A stretch of 64,000 nt of DNA from NCBI GenBank assembly GCA_964513515.1, contig CAZEMP010000002.1, positions 62,001-126,000 on the forward strand. Reading direction: 5' to 3'. Each line of letters opens with the position of its first letter. Positions within the stretch are counted from its first letter, which is position 1. The position numbers and the translations under genes are program-made. The DNA is from Bog-1340 sp964513515 (GTDB lineage Bacteria; Patescibacteriota; Minisyncoccia; Phycocordibacterales; GWA1-40-21). Positions 37,088-45,058 of this stretch are shown here, in pieces. The notes under the pieces were generated by a model, which was not told where the DNA came from, did not search any database, and saw nothing but the letters and a program-made list of their open reading frames with translations.

Positions 37088-38617
37088 ATGTCATTACAAA
37101 CAGTCGTGCTCATTGCAAGTCTTGTCGGACTTGTGGGCATCGCGATAGGATATTTCTTGAGACTCATCATATCTTTAGGACAAAAAGGTTCTGTCGAACT
37201 TGAGGTTAGACAGATGATGTTGAGTGCTGAAGAAAAAGCAAAGAAAATAGTTATTGAAGCAGAGACCAAATCTGTTGAAATATTGAAAGAATCAAAGAGA
37301 GATGCCAAGGAAAAAGAGGATAAGTTTAAGGCCACAGAAGAGCGTTTGATCAAAAAAGATAGCCTTCTTGACCAAAGACAGCTAGATCTTGATAAGGAAG
37401 GAGAAAATCTCAAATCAAAACTTGTTGAGATTAAGGAAGCAAAAGAGAAAATAGAAAAAATAGAGGCTCAGAAAAATGAGGAACTTTTAACTATAGCAAA
37501 AATGTCGGAAGAAGACGCAAAGAACAGTCTTCTTTTGGCAATGGAGAAAAAATATGAATCAGATATTTTAGGAAGAATGAAAAAGTTGGAGGAGTTTGGA
37601 GAGAAAAATATCGAACATAGAGCAAGAGAAATACTTGTTACATCAATACAAAGACTTTCAACATCTGTAGCACCAGATGTTATGACCACAATTCTTAGTA
37701 TCCCTTCAGATGAAATGAAAGGTAAAATAATCGGAAAAGAGGGTAAAAATATTAAGGCATTTGAAAGAGTTACTGGTGTGGAGGTTATCGTAGATGATAC
37801 TCCGGGTATCATTACAATATCTTCATTTGATCCAATAAGAAGACAAATTGCAAGAATTGCTCTTGAAAATTTACTTTTGGATGGAAGAATACAGCCAGCA
37901 AAGATTGAAAAGATTGTTGAAAAAGCCCAAGCGGATATAAATAAAATTATAAAAGATAAAGGAGAACAAGCTGCATATGAATGTGGTGTTGTAAATCTAG
38001 ATCCAAGAGTTATAGCTATTTTGGGAAGATTACACTTTAGAACAAGTTATGGACAAAATGTTCTTCAGCACTCAGTAGAAATGGCCTACATTGCTCGCAT
38101 GATAGCAGAAGAAGTGGGTGCAAATGTTCCCGTCGCAGTGGCCGGTGCTTTAGTTCACGACATTGGAAAGGCCCTTACCCATGAGGTGGCTGGTACACAC
38201 GTAGAAATAGGTAGAAGAATACTTCATAAGTTTGGTGTTAGCGAAGAGGTTATTAAGGCTATGCAGTCACACCACGAAGAATATCCTTACGAAACACTTG
38301 AATCTATCATTGTAAAAATTGCAGATAATATTTCTGGAGGAAGACCTGGGGCTAGAAGCGACAGCGTTGAGAATTATATTAAGAGACTTGCAGATCTTGA
38401 AGCTATTACAAATTCGTTTGCTGGTGTAGAGAAATCTTATGCTATACAAGCGGGCCGTGAAATAAGAGTGTTTGTTACCCCAGATAAGATTTCTGACCTT
38501 GAAGCACATAAAATGGCTAGAGATATTGCAGACAGAGTGGAGGCAGAACTAAAATATCCAGGAGAAGTAAAAATCATGGTTATTCGTGAGACAAGAGTTA
38601 TAGAGTATGCGAGATAA
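37088..38617 (+). CDS. rny: Ribonuclease Y
   Basis: Membrane-bound endoribonuclease that starts mRNA decay. The 509-residue protein has an N-terminal helix (about 7-27), a long coiled coil (30-190) and a KH domain (KGKIIGKEGKNIKAFERVTG, near 215-235). The HD domain has HSVEMAYIARM and VHDIGKALTHE. C-terminal VIRETRVIEYAR is the family's typical end. Complete and normal in length. Confidence 0.97.
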   Translation: MSLQTVVLIASLVGLVGIAIGYFLRLIISLGQKGSVELEVRQMMLSAEEKAKKIVIEAETKSVEILKESKRDAKEKEDKFKATEERLIKKDSLLDQRQLDLDKEGENLKSKLVEIKEAKEKIEKIEAQKNEELLTIAKMSEEDAKNSLLLAMEKKYESDILGRMKKLEEFGEKNIEHRAREILVTSIQRLSTSVAPDVMTTILSIPSDEMKGKIIGKEGKNIKAFERVTGVEVIVDDTPGIITISSFDPIRRQIARIALENLLLDGRIQPAKIEKIVEKAQADINKIIKDKGEQAAYECGVVNLDPRVIAILGRLHFRTSYGQNVLQHSVEMAYIARMIAEEVGANVPVAVAGALVHDIGKALTHEVAGTHVEIGRRILHKFGVSEEVIKAMQSHHEEYPYETLESIIVKIADNISGGRPGARSDSVENYIKRLADLEAITNSFAGVEKSYAIQAGREIRVFVTPDKISDLEAHKMARDIADRVEAELKYPGEVKIMVIRETRVIEYAR

Positions 38618-38657
38618 TATGATGAAAAAGTATTAGTATAAGAAAATTTCATCAAAG

Positions 38658-38690
38658 AAAGCCGAGTTTTGCGAAGCAAAACTCGGCTTT
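38658..38690. terminator. rny terminator
   Basis: AAAGCCGAGTTTTGC pairs with GCAAAACTCGGCTTT, 15 bp with GAA loop. GTATAAG-type words flank both sides. Confidence 0.85.
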
Positions 38691-38864
38691 CCCTTTATAC
38701 TTATACTTCACTCTTATACTAATTTCCCCTATTGCGCTTTAAAAACAAGGTATTATAATACTAGGCAGGTCATCAAATCTTGTGTTTGTAAGGAAAGCAC
38801 GCACAAGTTTTAAAAGCTTCGCGCATTCGGACCTGATACGCGAAATAATTTTCAAATCATAATT

Positions 38865-39137
38865 ATGAATAAAGCAGGTATCGTAGAGGTTGTACAAGGT
38901 GTTCTTGGAGGAACAAAAGTACAAGCAGAACAAGTGGTAGACACAGTTTTTGATACAATAGTAAAAAGCTTGAAGAAAGGAGAAGAAGTATCAGTCGCAG
39001 GAATTGGTATATTCTCAGTAAAGCAAAGAGCAGCAAGACAAGCTAGAAATCCTAGAACAGGAGAATCTATCTCAGTCGCAGCTATGAAGGTTCCAAAATT
39101 CAGAGCAGCTAAGGCTTTGAAAGAGGCAGTAAAATAA
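38865..39137 (+). CDS. hup: HU-family DNA-binding protein
   Basis: 90 residues. Histone-like dimer that bends DNA. The order is typical: helix pair MNKAGIVEVVQGVLGGTKVQAEQVVDTVFDTIV, GIGIFSVKQRAARQARNPRTG (the DNA-contacting arm with RNPRTGE), and C-terminal PKFRAAKALKEAVK. It has an unusual spacer upstream, but the start is clear. Confidence 0.95.
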   Translation: MNKAGIVEVVQGVLGGTKVQAEQVVDTVFDTIVKSLKKGEEVSVAGIGIFSVKQRAARQARNPRTGESISVAAMKVPKFRAAKALKEAVK

Positions 39138-39156
39138 ACATATAAAATTTTACGTA

Positions 39157-39190
39157 ATCAAAAAATCACCGAGAGGTGATTTTTTGATTG
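39157..39190. terminator. hup terminator
   Basis: AATCAAAAAATCACC pairs with GGTGATTTTTTGATT, 15 bp, GAGA loop. Confidence 0.85.
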
Positions 39191-39284
39191 TGAGATTTTT
39201 GTTTTGGATTCTAACCCAAACTAAAAAACAAAGGAATGAATATATTCTAAATTAAAACCTCGGGTCCCACCTCGAGGTTTTAGA

Positions 39285-39420
39285 GGGTGAATCTGTCACA
39301 ACTTAAAATTTTGTCGTCACAAAATTTTAGTCGCGACCCCGACTTATAGTTTTTATTTGCTAATAAAAACATATTCCGTCTTTCGATTCACCACGCAAGC
39401 AAAGTAGTTTGCTTGCTCTC
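39285..39420 (-). repeat. tRNA-linked hairpin element downstream of tRNA-Gly(TCC)
   Basis: Read on the minus strand after the tRNA and its long hairpin: hairpin 1 (39395-39416, 9-bp stem, 4-nt loop), inverted T-arm copy GGTGAATCGAA (39382-39392), linker AGACGGAA (39374-39381), hairpin 2 (39349-39370), linker AGTCGGGGTCGC (39333-39344), hairpin 3 (39304-39329, 11-bp stem), GTGAC (39295-39299), and a direct copy of the tRNA's GATTCACCC (39285-39293). The same order follows tRNA-Lys and, with the linkers less conserved, tRNA-Pro. Confidence 0.75.
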
Positions 39421-39474
39421 CCCGCACAAAATGAAAAATCACCCAACTTTGGGTGATTTTTCATTTTGTGCGGG
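39421..39474 (-). terminator. Long 25-bp hairpin fused to the tRNA-Gly 3' end
   Basis: Arms 39421-39445 and 39450-39474 pair perfectly around a 4-nt loop. The tRNA-proximal arm includes the last acceptor-stem bases of tRNA-Gly, so the hairpin would compete with the tRNA 3' end unless processed. Confidence 0.8.
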
Positions 39475-39539
39475 CAGGGTGAATCGAACACCCAACCACA
39501 GTTTGGAAAACTGTTGTTTTACCACTAAACTATGCCCGC
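39469..39539 (-). tRNA. tRNA-Gly (anticodon TCC)
   Basis: 71 nt with acceptor GCGGGCA/TGCCCGC, D-arm AGTTTAGTGGTAAAAC, anticodon stem ACAGT/ACTGT with loop TTTCCAA, and T-arm GGGTGTTCGATTCACCC. The discriminator is A. No CCA is encoded; the next bases are CA. Confidence 0.95.
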
Positions 39540-39586
39540 ATATAAAAGAACGCTGTAATATTAGCAGAAATATTAAATTGGAGCAA

Positions 39587-39901
39587 TTATTTAATAGCTT
39601 TTTTAACTATAGCAATTACCGTATCAAAATCATCATTTTTTTCTACAACCTTCCTTCTTCGATAACCGCATTTTATACATTTATGATTTATAAAATATTC
39701 TCTTTTTTCAAAATCGATTTTTATAGGATCCATCATTCCGCAACACTTCTCTGCCCTATCTCCAGGATTTATATCTACATGTTTACTCCAAAGGCACTTA
39801 GAACAATGATTTGTAAATCCATTCCCTATATTTATTACTCCACACTTATCACAAATAAAATCTTCCACCCTTTTTTGAAATTTTTTTGGTTGATTTACCA
39901 T
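39587..39901 (-). CDS. RNHCP domain zinc-binding protein
   Basis: 104 residues. Paired cysteines (FICDKCG, NHCSKCLWSKHVD, CCGMMDP, HKCIKCGYRRR) and the NPGDR segment match the RNHCP domain, here with TNHC instead of RNHC. It probably binds two zinc ions. Members are often fused to or near RNA/ribosome-related proteins, but the role is unknown. Next to an ACGAAT-type repeat. Confidence 0.8.
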   Translation of the reverse strand: MVNQPKKFQKRVEDFICDKCGVINIGNGFTNHCSKCLWSKHVDINPGDRAEKCCGMMDPIKIDFEKREYFINHKCIKCGYRRRKVVEKNDDFDTVIAIVKKAIK

Positions 39902-39913
39902 TTTTTAATTTAT

Positions 39914-39960
39914 ATTATTTGTAGCCATTTGTATTATTAGTATAATTCGTTAATTCGTAT
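39914..39960 (-). repeat. ACGAAT-type intergenic repeat, copy 4
   Basis: Homologous to the copies at 11698, 12755 and 25882. It lies between NAD kinase and the RNHCP gene, 2 nt from the NAD kinase stop. Confidence 0.8.
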
Positions 39961-39962
39961 AT

Positions 39963-40643
39963 TTATTTAACAAATTTAATTATCTTTGCGCCATTTATAC
40001 ACTTTCTCACTACAATTTCATGATCATCATCAAGAATTATTTCATCATCACTGTTGTCAGCATAAACGACAGCCTTACCTCTAGTTATTTTTATAACAAT
40101 TTCAGAATCTTCCTTTATTACCATATGATCTGATTGCTCAATACTATTATTGAATGCTATCCCAAGTCCTACTTCAAAGAAACTGTGTGTAATAGATCTA
40201 TAATATCCGGTTGCCCCATGTGGAGTAGAAATGACCAAACCGTCCCCTATTATCTCATTTCCAGCCTTTTTGCCATTTATAAAGATCTGATAGCGTATAG
40301 CTCTTCTTGGATCAATATTATGTACGATTATCTCATTTAGACCAATAATTTTCTTATTTTCAAAATTAGCTTCTATTTTTGTTTCCCCTCTCACGACATA
40401 CTCTCCTGCTAGAACCTTTCTAAAAGTTTCTTCTGTAGGAATGTCTTGGCAGAGTTTACATATTTTGCTATTTTTTAAGGCAAATTTTGGAATACCTGGA
40501 AATTCATTTTCCGCTTTTACAAAAGTTCCATCTCCTCCATAACTAGCTATTATGTCTGGGTCTCTTTCCACTACTTTCAGACCAGCTTTATTTGCTAGTT
40601 TATTTATTTCTTCAGAATTTGGACCATAGATTAATAAATTCAT
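39963..40643 (-). CDS. nadK: NAD kinase
   Basis: Phosphorylates NAD+ to NADP+. The 226-residue protein is short for the family but has the signature IIASYGGDGTFVKAE (about 31-45) and the second conserved stretch GDGLVISTPHGATGYYRS (about 132-149). Its start overlaps the stop of the Nudix gene by 4 nt, suggesting translational coupling. Confidence 0.9.
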   Translation of the reverse strand: MNLLIYGPNSEEINKLANKAGLKVVERDPDIIASYGGDGTFVKAENEFPGIPKFALKNSKICKLCQDIPTEETFRKVLAGEYVVRGETKIEANFENKKIIGLNEIIVHNIDPRRAIRYQIFINGKKAGNEIIGDGLVISTPHGATGYYRSITHSFFEVGLGIAFNNSIEQSDHMVIKEDSEIVIKITRGKAVVYADNSDDEIILDDDHEIVVRKCINGAKIIKFVK

Positions 40644-41056
40644 ATTTTGAATGGATCAAAAGTTGTGAGTTTTAAGTTTACAATTGGTGAAAACAAGTTA
40701 TCTGGTAGATTATTCCAATCAAACCATTCCCAAGATTCACATCTGTCTGGTTCTAAATTTTTTACTTCCCCACTCTTATAATCTGAAATTACGAATATCG
40801 TAATATAATGTTTATCTTCTTTTCCGAAATAGTCCTCAGTGTATGGACCATGTTTTAAATTCTTTATTACAATTCCAACCTCTTCTGAGATTTCTCTATG
40901 CGCACAGTTAAAAATATCTTCTTTAAATTCTAAATGTCCGCCAGGCATTGCCCAAGTTCCATCGCCATGAGAACCCCTCCTTTTTCCTAAAAGGATTTTT
41001 CCCTCTTTTCTTATTATCACAGCCACGCCTATTCTAGGTACTTTTTTATCTGACAT
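40640..41056 (-). CDS. Nudix hydrolase
   Basis: 138 residues. The Nudix box is G-HLEFKED-IFNCAHREISEEVGI (about 40-63), with the GxxxxxExxxxxxxREuxEExGU pattern complete. VAVIIRKEGKILLGKRRGSHGDGTW precedes it, as in MutT-type nucleotide pyrophosphatases. The substrate cannot be told. First gene of a two-gene unit with nadK. Confidence 0.9.
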   Translation of the reverse strand: MSDKKVPRIGVAVIIRKEGKILLGKRRGSHGDGTWAMPGGHLEFKEDIFNCAHREISEEVGIVIKNLKHGPYTEDYFGKEDKHYITIFVISDYKSGEVKNLEPDRCESWEWFDWNNLPDNLFSPIVNLKLTTFDPFKI

Positions 41057-41085
41057 AGATTAAAATTATATCAAATTGTTTATAT

Positions 41086-41237
41086 TTTGTCGGGGCGTGA
41101 GTTTGGCGACTACATCGCCAGGTGCTTTTCTATCTCATTTCACTATGTTCATTCAATAAAGAAAAGCCTTTCAAATCTCGGACACAAGCAAAGCAATTTG
41201 CTTGCTCGCTCCACGAAAAATACCTACTTCGTATATA
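41086..41237 (-). repeat. tRNA-linked hairpin element downstream of tRNA-Pro(TGG)
   Basis: On the minus strand after the tRNA: hairpin 1 (41185-41204, 8-bp stem, 4-nt loop, AGCAAA/TTTGCT core as in the Gly copy), inverted T-arm copy CGAGATTTGAA (41170-41180), hairpin 2 (AGAAAAGC stem, 41124-41167), hairpin 3 (TGGCGA/TCGCCA, 41104-41120), and a 12-bp direct copy of the tRNA 3' end (TTTGTCGGGGCG on plus strand at 41086-41097, matching 41238-41249). Same order as at tRNA-Gly and tRNA-Lys. Confidence 0.7.
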
Positions 41238-41241
41238 TTTG

Positions 41242-41312
41242 TCGGGGCGCCGAGATTTGAACTCGGACTGCATGCTCCCAAAGCACGTATGCTACCGTTA
41301 CACCACGCCCCG
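41242..41312 (-). tRNA. tRNA-Pro (anticodon TGG)
   Basis: 71 nt: acceptor CGGGGCG/CGCCCCG, D-arm GGTGTAACGGTAGCATACGT, anticodon loop CTTTGGGAG with TGG, T-arm CCGAGTTCAAATCTCGG, discriminator A, then CA with no encoded CCA. Confidence 0.95.
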
Positions 41313-41393
41313 ATATCGAAAAATGTTAACACAAAAATTAAAAATTAGCGAGAAAATAAAACATTAAATAATTTTATAAATAATATTTTATTT

Positions 41394-42908
41394 TTAACTA
41401 ACCTTATGGCTTTTTCTTATTACTTTTAATTCTTCTTCATTTTCAATTTCTTTCTTCTTTTTCCCTTCTTCCCCAAGTTCCTTTAGTTCTTTTTCTGGAA
41501 GTTTAATAAGTTTTATCGCACGTCCATTCAAGTATTCTTCAATATTTAATTTAGGGTTTTCTAATACTTCTTCTAAAAGCGCATGTAAAACGAAGCCTAT
41601 TTTTGGGCCCGGATTCTCCTTTGTCACTTCCATAATTTTTCTTCCATCAATCTTTAGCATACCAACAGATATTGGATCACGTAGAGCCTCATCTATCATC
41701 GCATGATATTTTCTAAGTCTATATGGCTCTGCTTTTGGTCTTCCTGTTCCTATTCTGTCACAGACACGAAGATCCATCAGATCCCAAATATTATCTTTTC
41801 CAATTTTTACAATAACTCTTCTTACTGCAGAAAGTGTTATCTGTGCAGTATCTGAGAAGAACATATGCATTCTTACAAGTTTTGTTACCTTCTCAATAAC
41901 TTTTTGTGAGTATCTCAAATCTTGCAAGATTTTCTCTGTCATCTTTGCACCAACCACCTCATGTCCATAGAAGCTCCAGGTTTTTGAACCTTCTTCACCT
42001 TTTCTTCTCGATTTAGGTTTACCAATATCATGTAAAAGTGACGAAAGTCTCAATTCTAGGCTCCATTTTCTGTCTGCTGCACATTGTAAAGCTACCAATG
42101 AATGTTCCCATACATCATATTTGTGTGCACCACCTTGTTCAATACCTATTGTTTTTTCTAGTTCAGGTATTATATATCTCAACAGTCCAAATTTATTACA
42201 TAATTTTAGTCCATCCATTGGACTGTCTGACAAAATTATTTTTGTAAATTCATCTCTAACTCTTTCTTTTGCAATTTTTGAAAGAAGATGTGATTCTTCA
42301 AGCAGTGCTTTTTCCGTATCCTTTTCAATTTCAAAGCCAACATAGTTTCCTATTCTTACTGCTCGCAATATTCTAAGACCATCTTCTTGAAACCTTTCAT
42401 GAGGATTACCAACAGTTCTAAGCACTTTATTTTTTAAGTCTTCTTGTCCTTTAAATAGGTCCACAACCTGTCCTTTATAGTAATCTTTTTGACTTCCTTC
42501 CCCATCAACATTTAAAGCTATAGCATTTATAGTGAAGTCTCTTCTTTTTAGATCATCCTCTAATTTACCACTAAAAGTAACCTTATCTGGTCTTCTATTA
42601 TCAGAGTATTCAGATTCTAGTCTATAAGGAGTAACCTCAATAACCTTAAGTGTTTCATCAGAAACTGTTTCGTCCACCACACCAACAGTTCCATAATTAT
42701 TTTCATAAAAAGTATCTGGAAATATTCTTATAATATCATCTGGCTTGGCATTTGTAGTAAAATCCCAATCTTTTGGTTTAACATTTAACAAAATATCACG
42801 AACACAACCCCCTATTAGATAGGCTTCATACCCAGCATTCTTTAATTTTTGTGAAACTTCCAAAACTTCTTTAGGGATTGGACCGTATTCTGCTGTAGTT
42901 TTTTTCAT
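41394..42908 (-). CDS. cca: CCA tRNA nucleotidyltransferase (poly(A) polymerase family, HD domain)
   Basis: Adds CCA to tRNA 3' ends. The 504-residue protein has the class II nucleotidyltransferase start AYLIGGCVRDILL and the catalytic DWDFTTNA. RRDFTINAIALNVDGE and the RNA-binding GLRILRAVRIGN follow. An HD domain is in SSLLHDIGKPKSRRKGEEG with HEVVGAK. All five tRNA genes in this window lack encoded CCA, so the enzyme is needed. Confidence 0.95.
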   Translation of the reverse strand: MKKTTAEYGPIPKEVLEVSQKLKNAGYEAYLIGGCVRDILLNVKPKDWDFTTNAKPDDIIRIFPDTFYENNYGTVGVVDETVSDETLKVIEVTPYRLESEYSDNRRPDKVTFSGKLEDDLKRRDFTINAIALNVDGEGSQKDYYKGQVVDLFKGQEDLKNKVLRTVGNPHERFQEDGLRILRAVRIGNYVGFEIEKDTEKALLEESHLLSKIAKERVRDEFTKIILSDSPMDGLKLCNKFGLLRYIIPELEKTIGIEQGGAHKYDVWEHSLVALQCAADRKWSLELRLSSLLHDIGKPKSRRKGEEGSKTWSFYGHEVVGAKMTEKILQDLRYSQKVIEKVTKLVRMHMFFSDTAQITLSAVRRVIVKIGKDNIWDLMDLRVCDRIGTGRPKAEPYRLRKYHAMIDEALRDPISVGMLKIDGRKIMEVTKENPGPKIGFVLHALLEEVLENPKLNIEEYLNGRAIKLIKLPEKELKELGEEGKKKKEIENEEELKVIRKSHKVS

Positions 42909-42970
42909 TAGGGCAATTTTATTATATTTTTTGATTTTTAGCTAGTTTAAGGTATTATTCAAAAGCAGTC

Positions 42971-43042
42971 GCACTCGTGGTGAAATGGATATCACAACAG
43001 TCTTCGAAATTGTAGTTGTAGGTTCAATTCCTACCGAGTGCA
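42971..43042 (+). tRNA. tRNA-Arg (anticodon TCG)
   Basis: 72 nt: acceptor GCACTCG/CGAGTGC, anticodon stem ACAGT/ATTGT (one G-U) with loop CTTCGAA, T-arm GTAGGTTCAATTCCTAC, discriminator A followed by CA. Confidence 0.93.
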
Positions 43043-43057
43043 CAATGTAAATAAATT

Positions 43058-43090
43058 AAAAAGCACCTGAAACATATAGTGCTTATTTAA
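43058..43090 (+). terminator. tRNA-Arg terminator hairpin
   Basis: AAGCAC pairs with GTGCTT around a 12-nt loop, followed by an AT-rich stretch. Confidence 0.55.
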
Positions 43091-43137
43091 CCTACCACCT
43101 TCTATTATTCGAACAAGTGTGCTATACTTATATAGGT

Positions 43138-43800
43138 ATGAACAATCTTACTAAAAAGAAAAATGCTGTTCAATTGAGAAAACATGGAAAAAGCTATGGC
43201 GAAATTAGTAAAATCTTAAATATTCCAAAAAGTACCCTGTCAGGGTGGTTTTCAAAAGTTAACTGGTCAGATGAAATAAGGAAAAAACTCAATGAAAGTA
43301 TGTTGCCTATACATGTAGATCGTTTAAAAAAAATGAATATTGTTCGCAGAAATAATCTAAATGAGCTTTATATAAATGCAAGGAAAGAAGCGGCTGAAGA
43401 ATTGAAAAAATTAATAAATAATCCCCTGTTCATGTTTGGATTGGCACTATACTGGGGTGAAGGAGACAAAGTAACAAAATATCAAATAAGAATAACTAAC
43501 TCGGATCCAGAAATTATCAGATCCTTTAAAATTTTTCTAGAAAGATTTTGTAACGGGAAAAATGAAAAAATATGGTCTGCTTTATTAATTTATCCAGATT
43601 TAGACTCAGATACTTGCATAAGTTACTGGTCTAAAGAAATAGGTTTAGATAAAAAATGTTTTACAAAAAGTACAGTCATAAAGGGAAAACACAAAACAAA
43701 TAAACTGGCTAACGGTATATGTATTTTGGGAATAAGTAGTAGATTTTTAAAAGAGAAGATGTTAGAATGGCTTCGTTTAGTTCCAGATTATATCGAATAA
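43138..43800 (+). CDS. HTH protein with a WGEG (homing-endonuclease-like) core
   Basis: 220 residues from MNNLTKKKNAVQLRKHG. The N-terminal helix-turn-helix has SYGEISKILNIPKSTLSGW (about 19-37). The C-terminal region has FGLALYWGEGDK and ITNSDPEIIRSFKIFLERF, a pattern seen in LAGLIDADG-like or WhiA-like DNA-binding folds common in CPR genomes. No full endonuclease catalytic motif is certain. It lies between two tRNA genes, which hints at past mobility. TATACT lies 9 nt before the ATG. Confidence 0.65.
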   Translation: MNNLTKKKNAVQLRKHGKSYGEISKILNIPKSTLSGWFSKVNWSDEIRKKLNESMLPIHVDRLKKMNIVRRNNLNELYINARKEAAEELKKLINNPLFMFGLALYWGEGDKVTKYQIRITNSDPEIIRSFKIFLERFCNGKNEKIWSALLIYPDLDSDTCISYWSKEIGLDKKCFTKSTVIKGKHKTNKLANGICILGISSRFLKEKMLEWLRLVPDYIE

Positions 43801-43807
43801 TAAAGAT

Positions 43808-43878
43808 GCGGGCATGGTTTAGTGGTAAAACGGGTCCTTGCCAAGGACCAGTCGAGGTTTCGATTACCTCTGCCCGCA
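43808..43878 (+). tRNA. tRNA-Gly (anticodon GCC)
   Basis: 71 nt: acceptor GCGGGCA/TGCCCGC, anticodon arm GGTCCTTGCCAAGGACC with GCC, T-arm GAGGTTTCGATTACCTC, discriminator A then CA. A terminator-like GACC/GGTC hairpin with T-run follows at 43889-43910. Confidence 0.95.
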
Positions 43879-43888
43879 CAACAATAAT

Positions 43889-43910
43889 GACCTGGCCGGG
43901 TCGTTTTTTT
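43889..43910 (+). terminator. tRNA-Gly(GCC) terminator
   Basis: Short GACC/GGTC stem with a 6-nt loop, followed by a run of seven T. Confidence 0.75.
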
Positions 43911-44397
43911 GTTTTTTAAAACCTAATAAAGTTTTTTAATCAAAATTATATAAAACTTTAAGAAATTCAGAATAATTTTTATTAATTAGTATGATTAGAT
44001 AAAAATTATTTATTTTTTTTGAGAATTTTTTCTGAAATTTAAAAAATTTTATAAACTTTTTAAAAAGACAGTTAAATTATCTTAATAGACACATAACAAC
44101 ACAATTTAGCAAAAAAGTAATATTAATCATATTTATACGTTTTAAAATAAGGCTATTTTTTGATCAAACTGTGGATAACTATGTGTATATGTTAATTAAA
44201 GACAGCTATTGGCGGTCTTATAAAAACCGTGACTTTATAGTCTTTTATTGAATATATGGCTATAAATATGGTTTATTATCAAATATAGTCCTTAATATTT
44301 AGAATGTCTGATAAGAGTGTTTCTAAGTAACACTCACCTTGTTTCATGTGAAATGTTGGAGTAATAAATATCTTTGAATCTGCTATAATTAAATAAA
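43911..44397. other. AT-rich region with DnaA box, ATATGGCTATAAATA word and parS-like site (candidate origin region)
   Basis: About 490 bp without a gene. It holds extreme AT runs (43920-44150), an exact inverted DnaA box (44170-44178), the ATATGGCTATAAATATGG word (44254-44271), a GAGTGTT/AACACTC hairpin (44314-44334) and a parS-like palindrome (44340-44355). Gene and tRNA polarity switches from mostly minus to mostly plus near here. Confidence 0.45.
44340..44355. other. parS-like site 1
   Basis: TGTTTCATGTGAAATG matches 13 of 16 bases of the bacterial parS consensus TGTTTCACGTGAAACA. Confidence 0.45.
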
Positions 44398-44799
44398 TTG
44401 AATACTAAGCATAATAATAAAAAAGTAGGGAATTTAGGGGAAGAGCTTGCTTGCAGGTTTCTTATGAAACATGATTTTAGGGTATTAGATAGGAATTATC
44501 TAAAGAAATGTGGAGAAATAGACATAATAGCATTAAAATACAATAGAATAAGGTTTATTGAGGTAAAGTCTGTTTCATGCGAAACATTGCCAGAATTAGA
44601 GGCTGTAAACATAGACTTTAGACCAGAAGACAATGTTCATCCATGGAAACTGCAACGCTTAGTAAAAACAATACAACTTTATCTTTCAGAAAAAGACGTT
44701 TCACCTGAAACTGATTGGCAAATAGACATAATAACAGTTTACATAGACAAAATAAGGCTTATTTCAAGAGTGTGTATATTAGAAAATATAATACAGTAA
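44398..44799 (+). CDS. yraN: UPF0102/YraN family protein
   Basis: 133 residues. The N-terminal KVGNLGEELACRFLMKHDFRVLDRN and ECGEIDIIA-type core (here KKCGEIDIIALKYNRIRFIEVKS) with E and D of a PD-(D/E)xK nuclease fold match YraN. The only possible in-frame start is TTG, because an in-frame TAA precedes it. Two parS-like palindromes lie inside the coding sequence. Function in vivo is unclear. Confidence 0.85.
   Translation: MNTKHNNKKVGNLGEELACRFLMKHDFRVLDRNYLKKCGEIDIIALKYNRIRFIEVKSVSCETLPELEAVNIDFRPEDNVHPWKLQRLVKTIQLYLSEKDVSPETDWQIDIITVYIDKIRLISRVCILENIIQ
44571..44586. other. parS-like site 2 (inside yraN)
   Basis: TGTTTCATGCGAAACA matches 14 of 16 bases of parS. Confidence 0.5.
44697..44712. 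other. parS-like site 3 (inside yraN)
   Basis: CGTTTCACCTGAAACT matches 13 of 16 bases of parS. Confidence 0.4.
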
Positions 44800-44810
44800 T
44801 TTCTTACTAA

Positions 44811-44846
44811 TAAGAAAGCGCCCATGTTTCAGGGCGCGTTTTCTTA
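44811..44846. terminator. Bidirectional terminator between yraN and a candidate ncRNA
   Basis: TAAGAAAGCGCCC pairs with GGGCGCGTTTTCTTA (one bulge), serving yraN on the plus strand and the structured RNA on the minus strand. Confidence 0.75.
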
Positions 44847-45058
44847 TCGGTAGATAGTTTTTAGTTATCTCCCGATAACGAGATAGCTCTCTCCTTGTCG
44901 GGAAATCCTTACCTTGGACTTCCTCAGGACAGACGTCGACTCTCTCCAGACGAAGGACTGAATCTTCAGCGATCCAGATTCCTTCTTGTCAGACTGGTGA
45001 TTCGTGGACTTTCGCACTGGGATTCCTCCCATTTTTTGTTGTGCGTCAAGAGCCTCCC
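44835..45058 (-). ncRNA. Candidate structured RNA, minus strand, unknown family
   Basis: About 220 nt without an ORF but dense in stems. GCACTGGGA pairs with TCCCAGTGC (45016-45063). GAATCT/AGATTC sits within an outer CCAG/CTGG arm, and GGAAGTCC pairs with GGATTTCC. TTATCGG pairs with CCGATAA near the 3' end. A TTGTTT-N17-TAGAAT promoter-like pair precedes it on the minus strand and a terminator follows. The conserved RNase P, tmRNA and SRP core sequences were not found. Confidence 0.45.
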
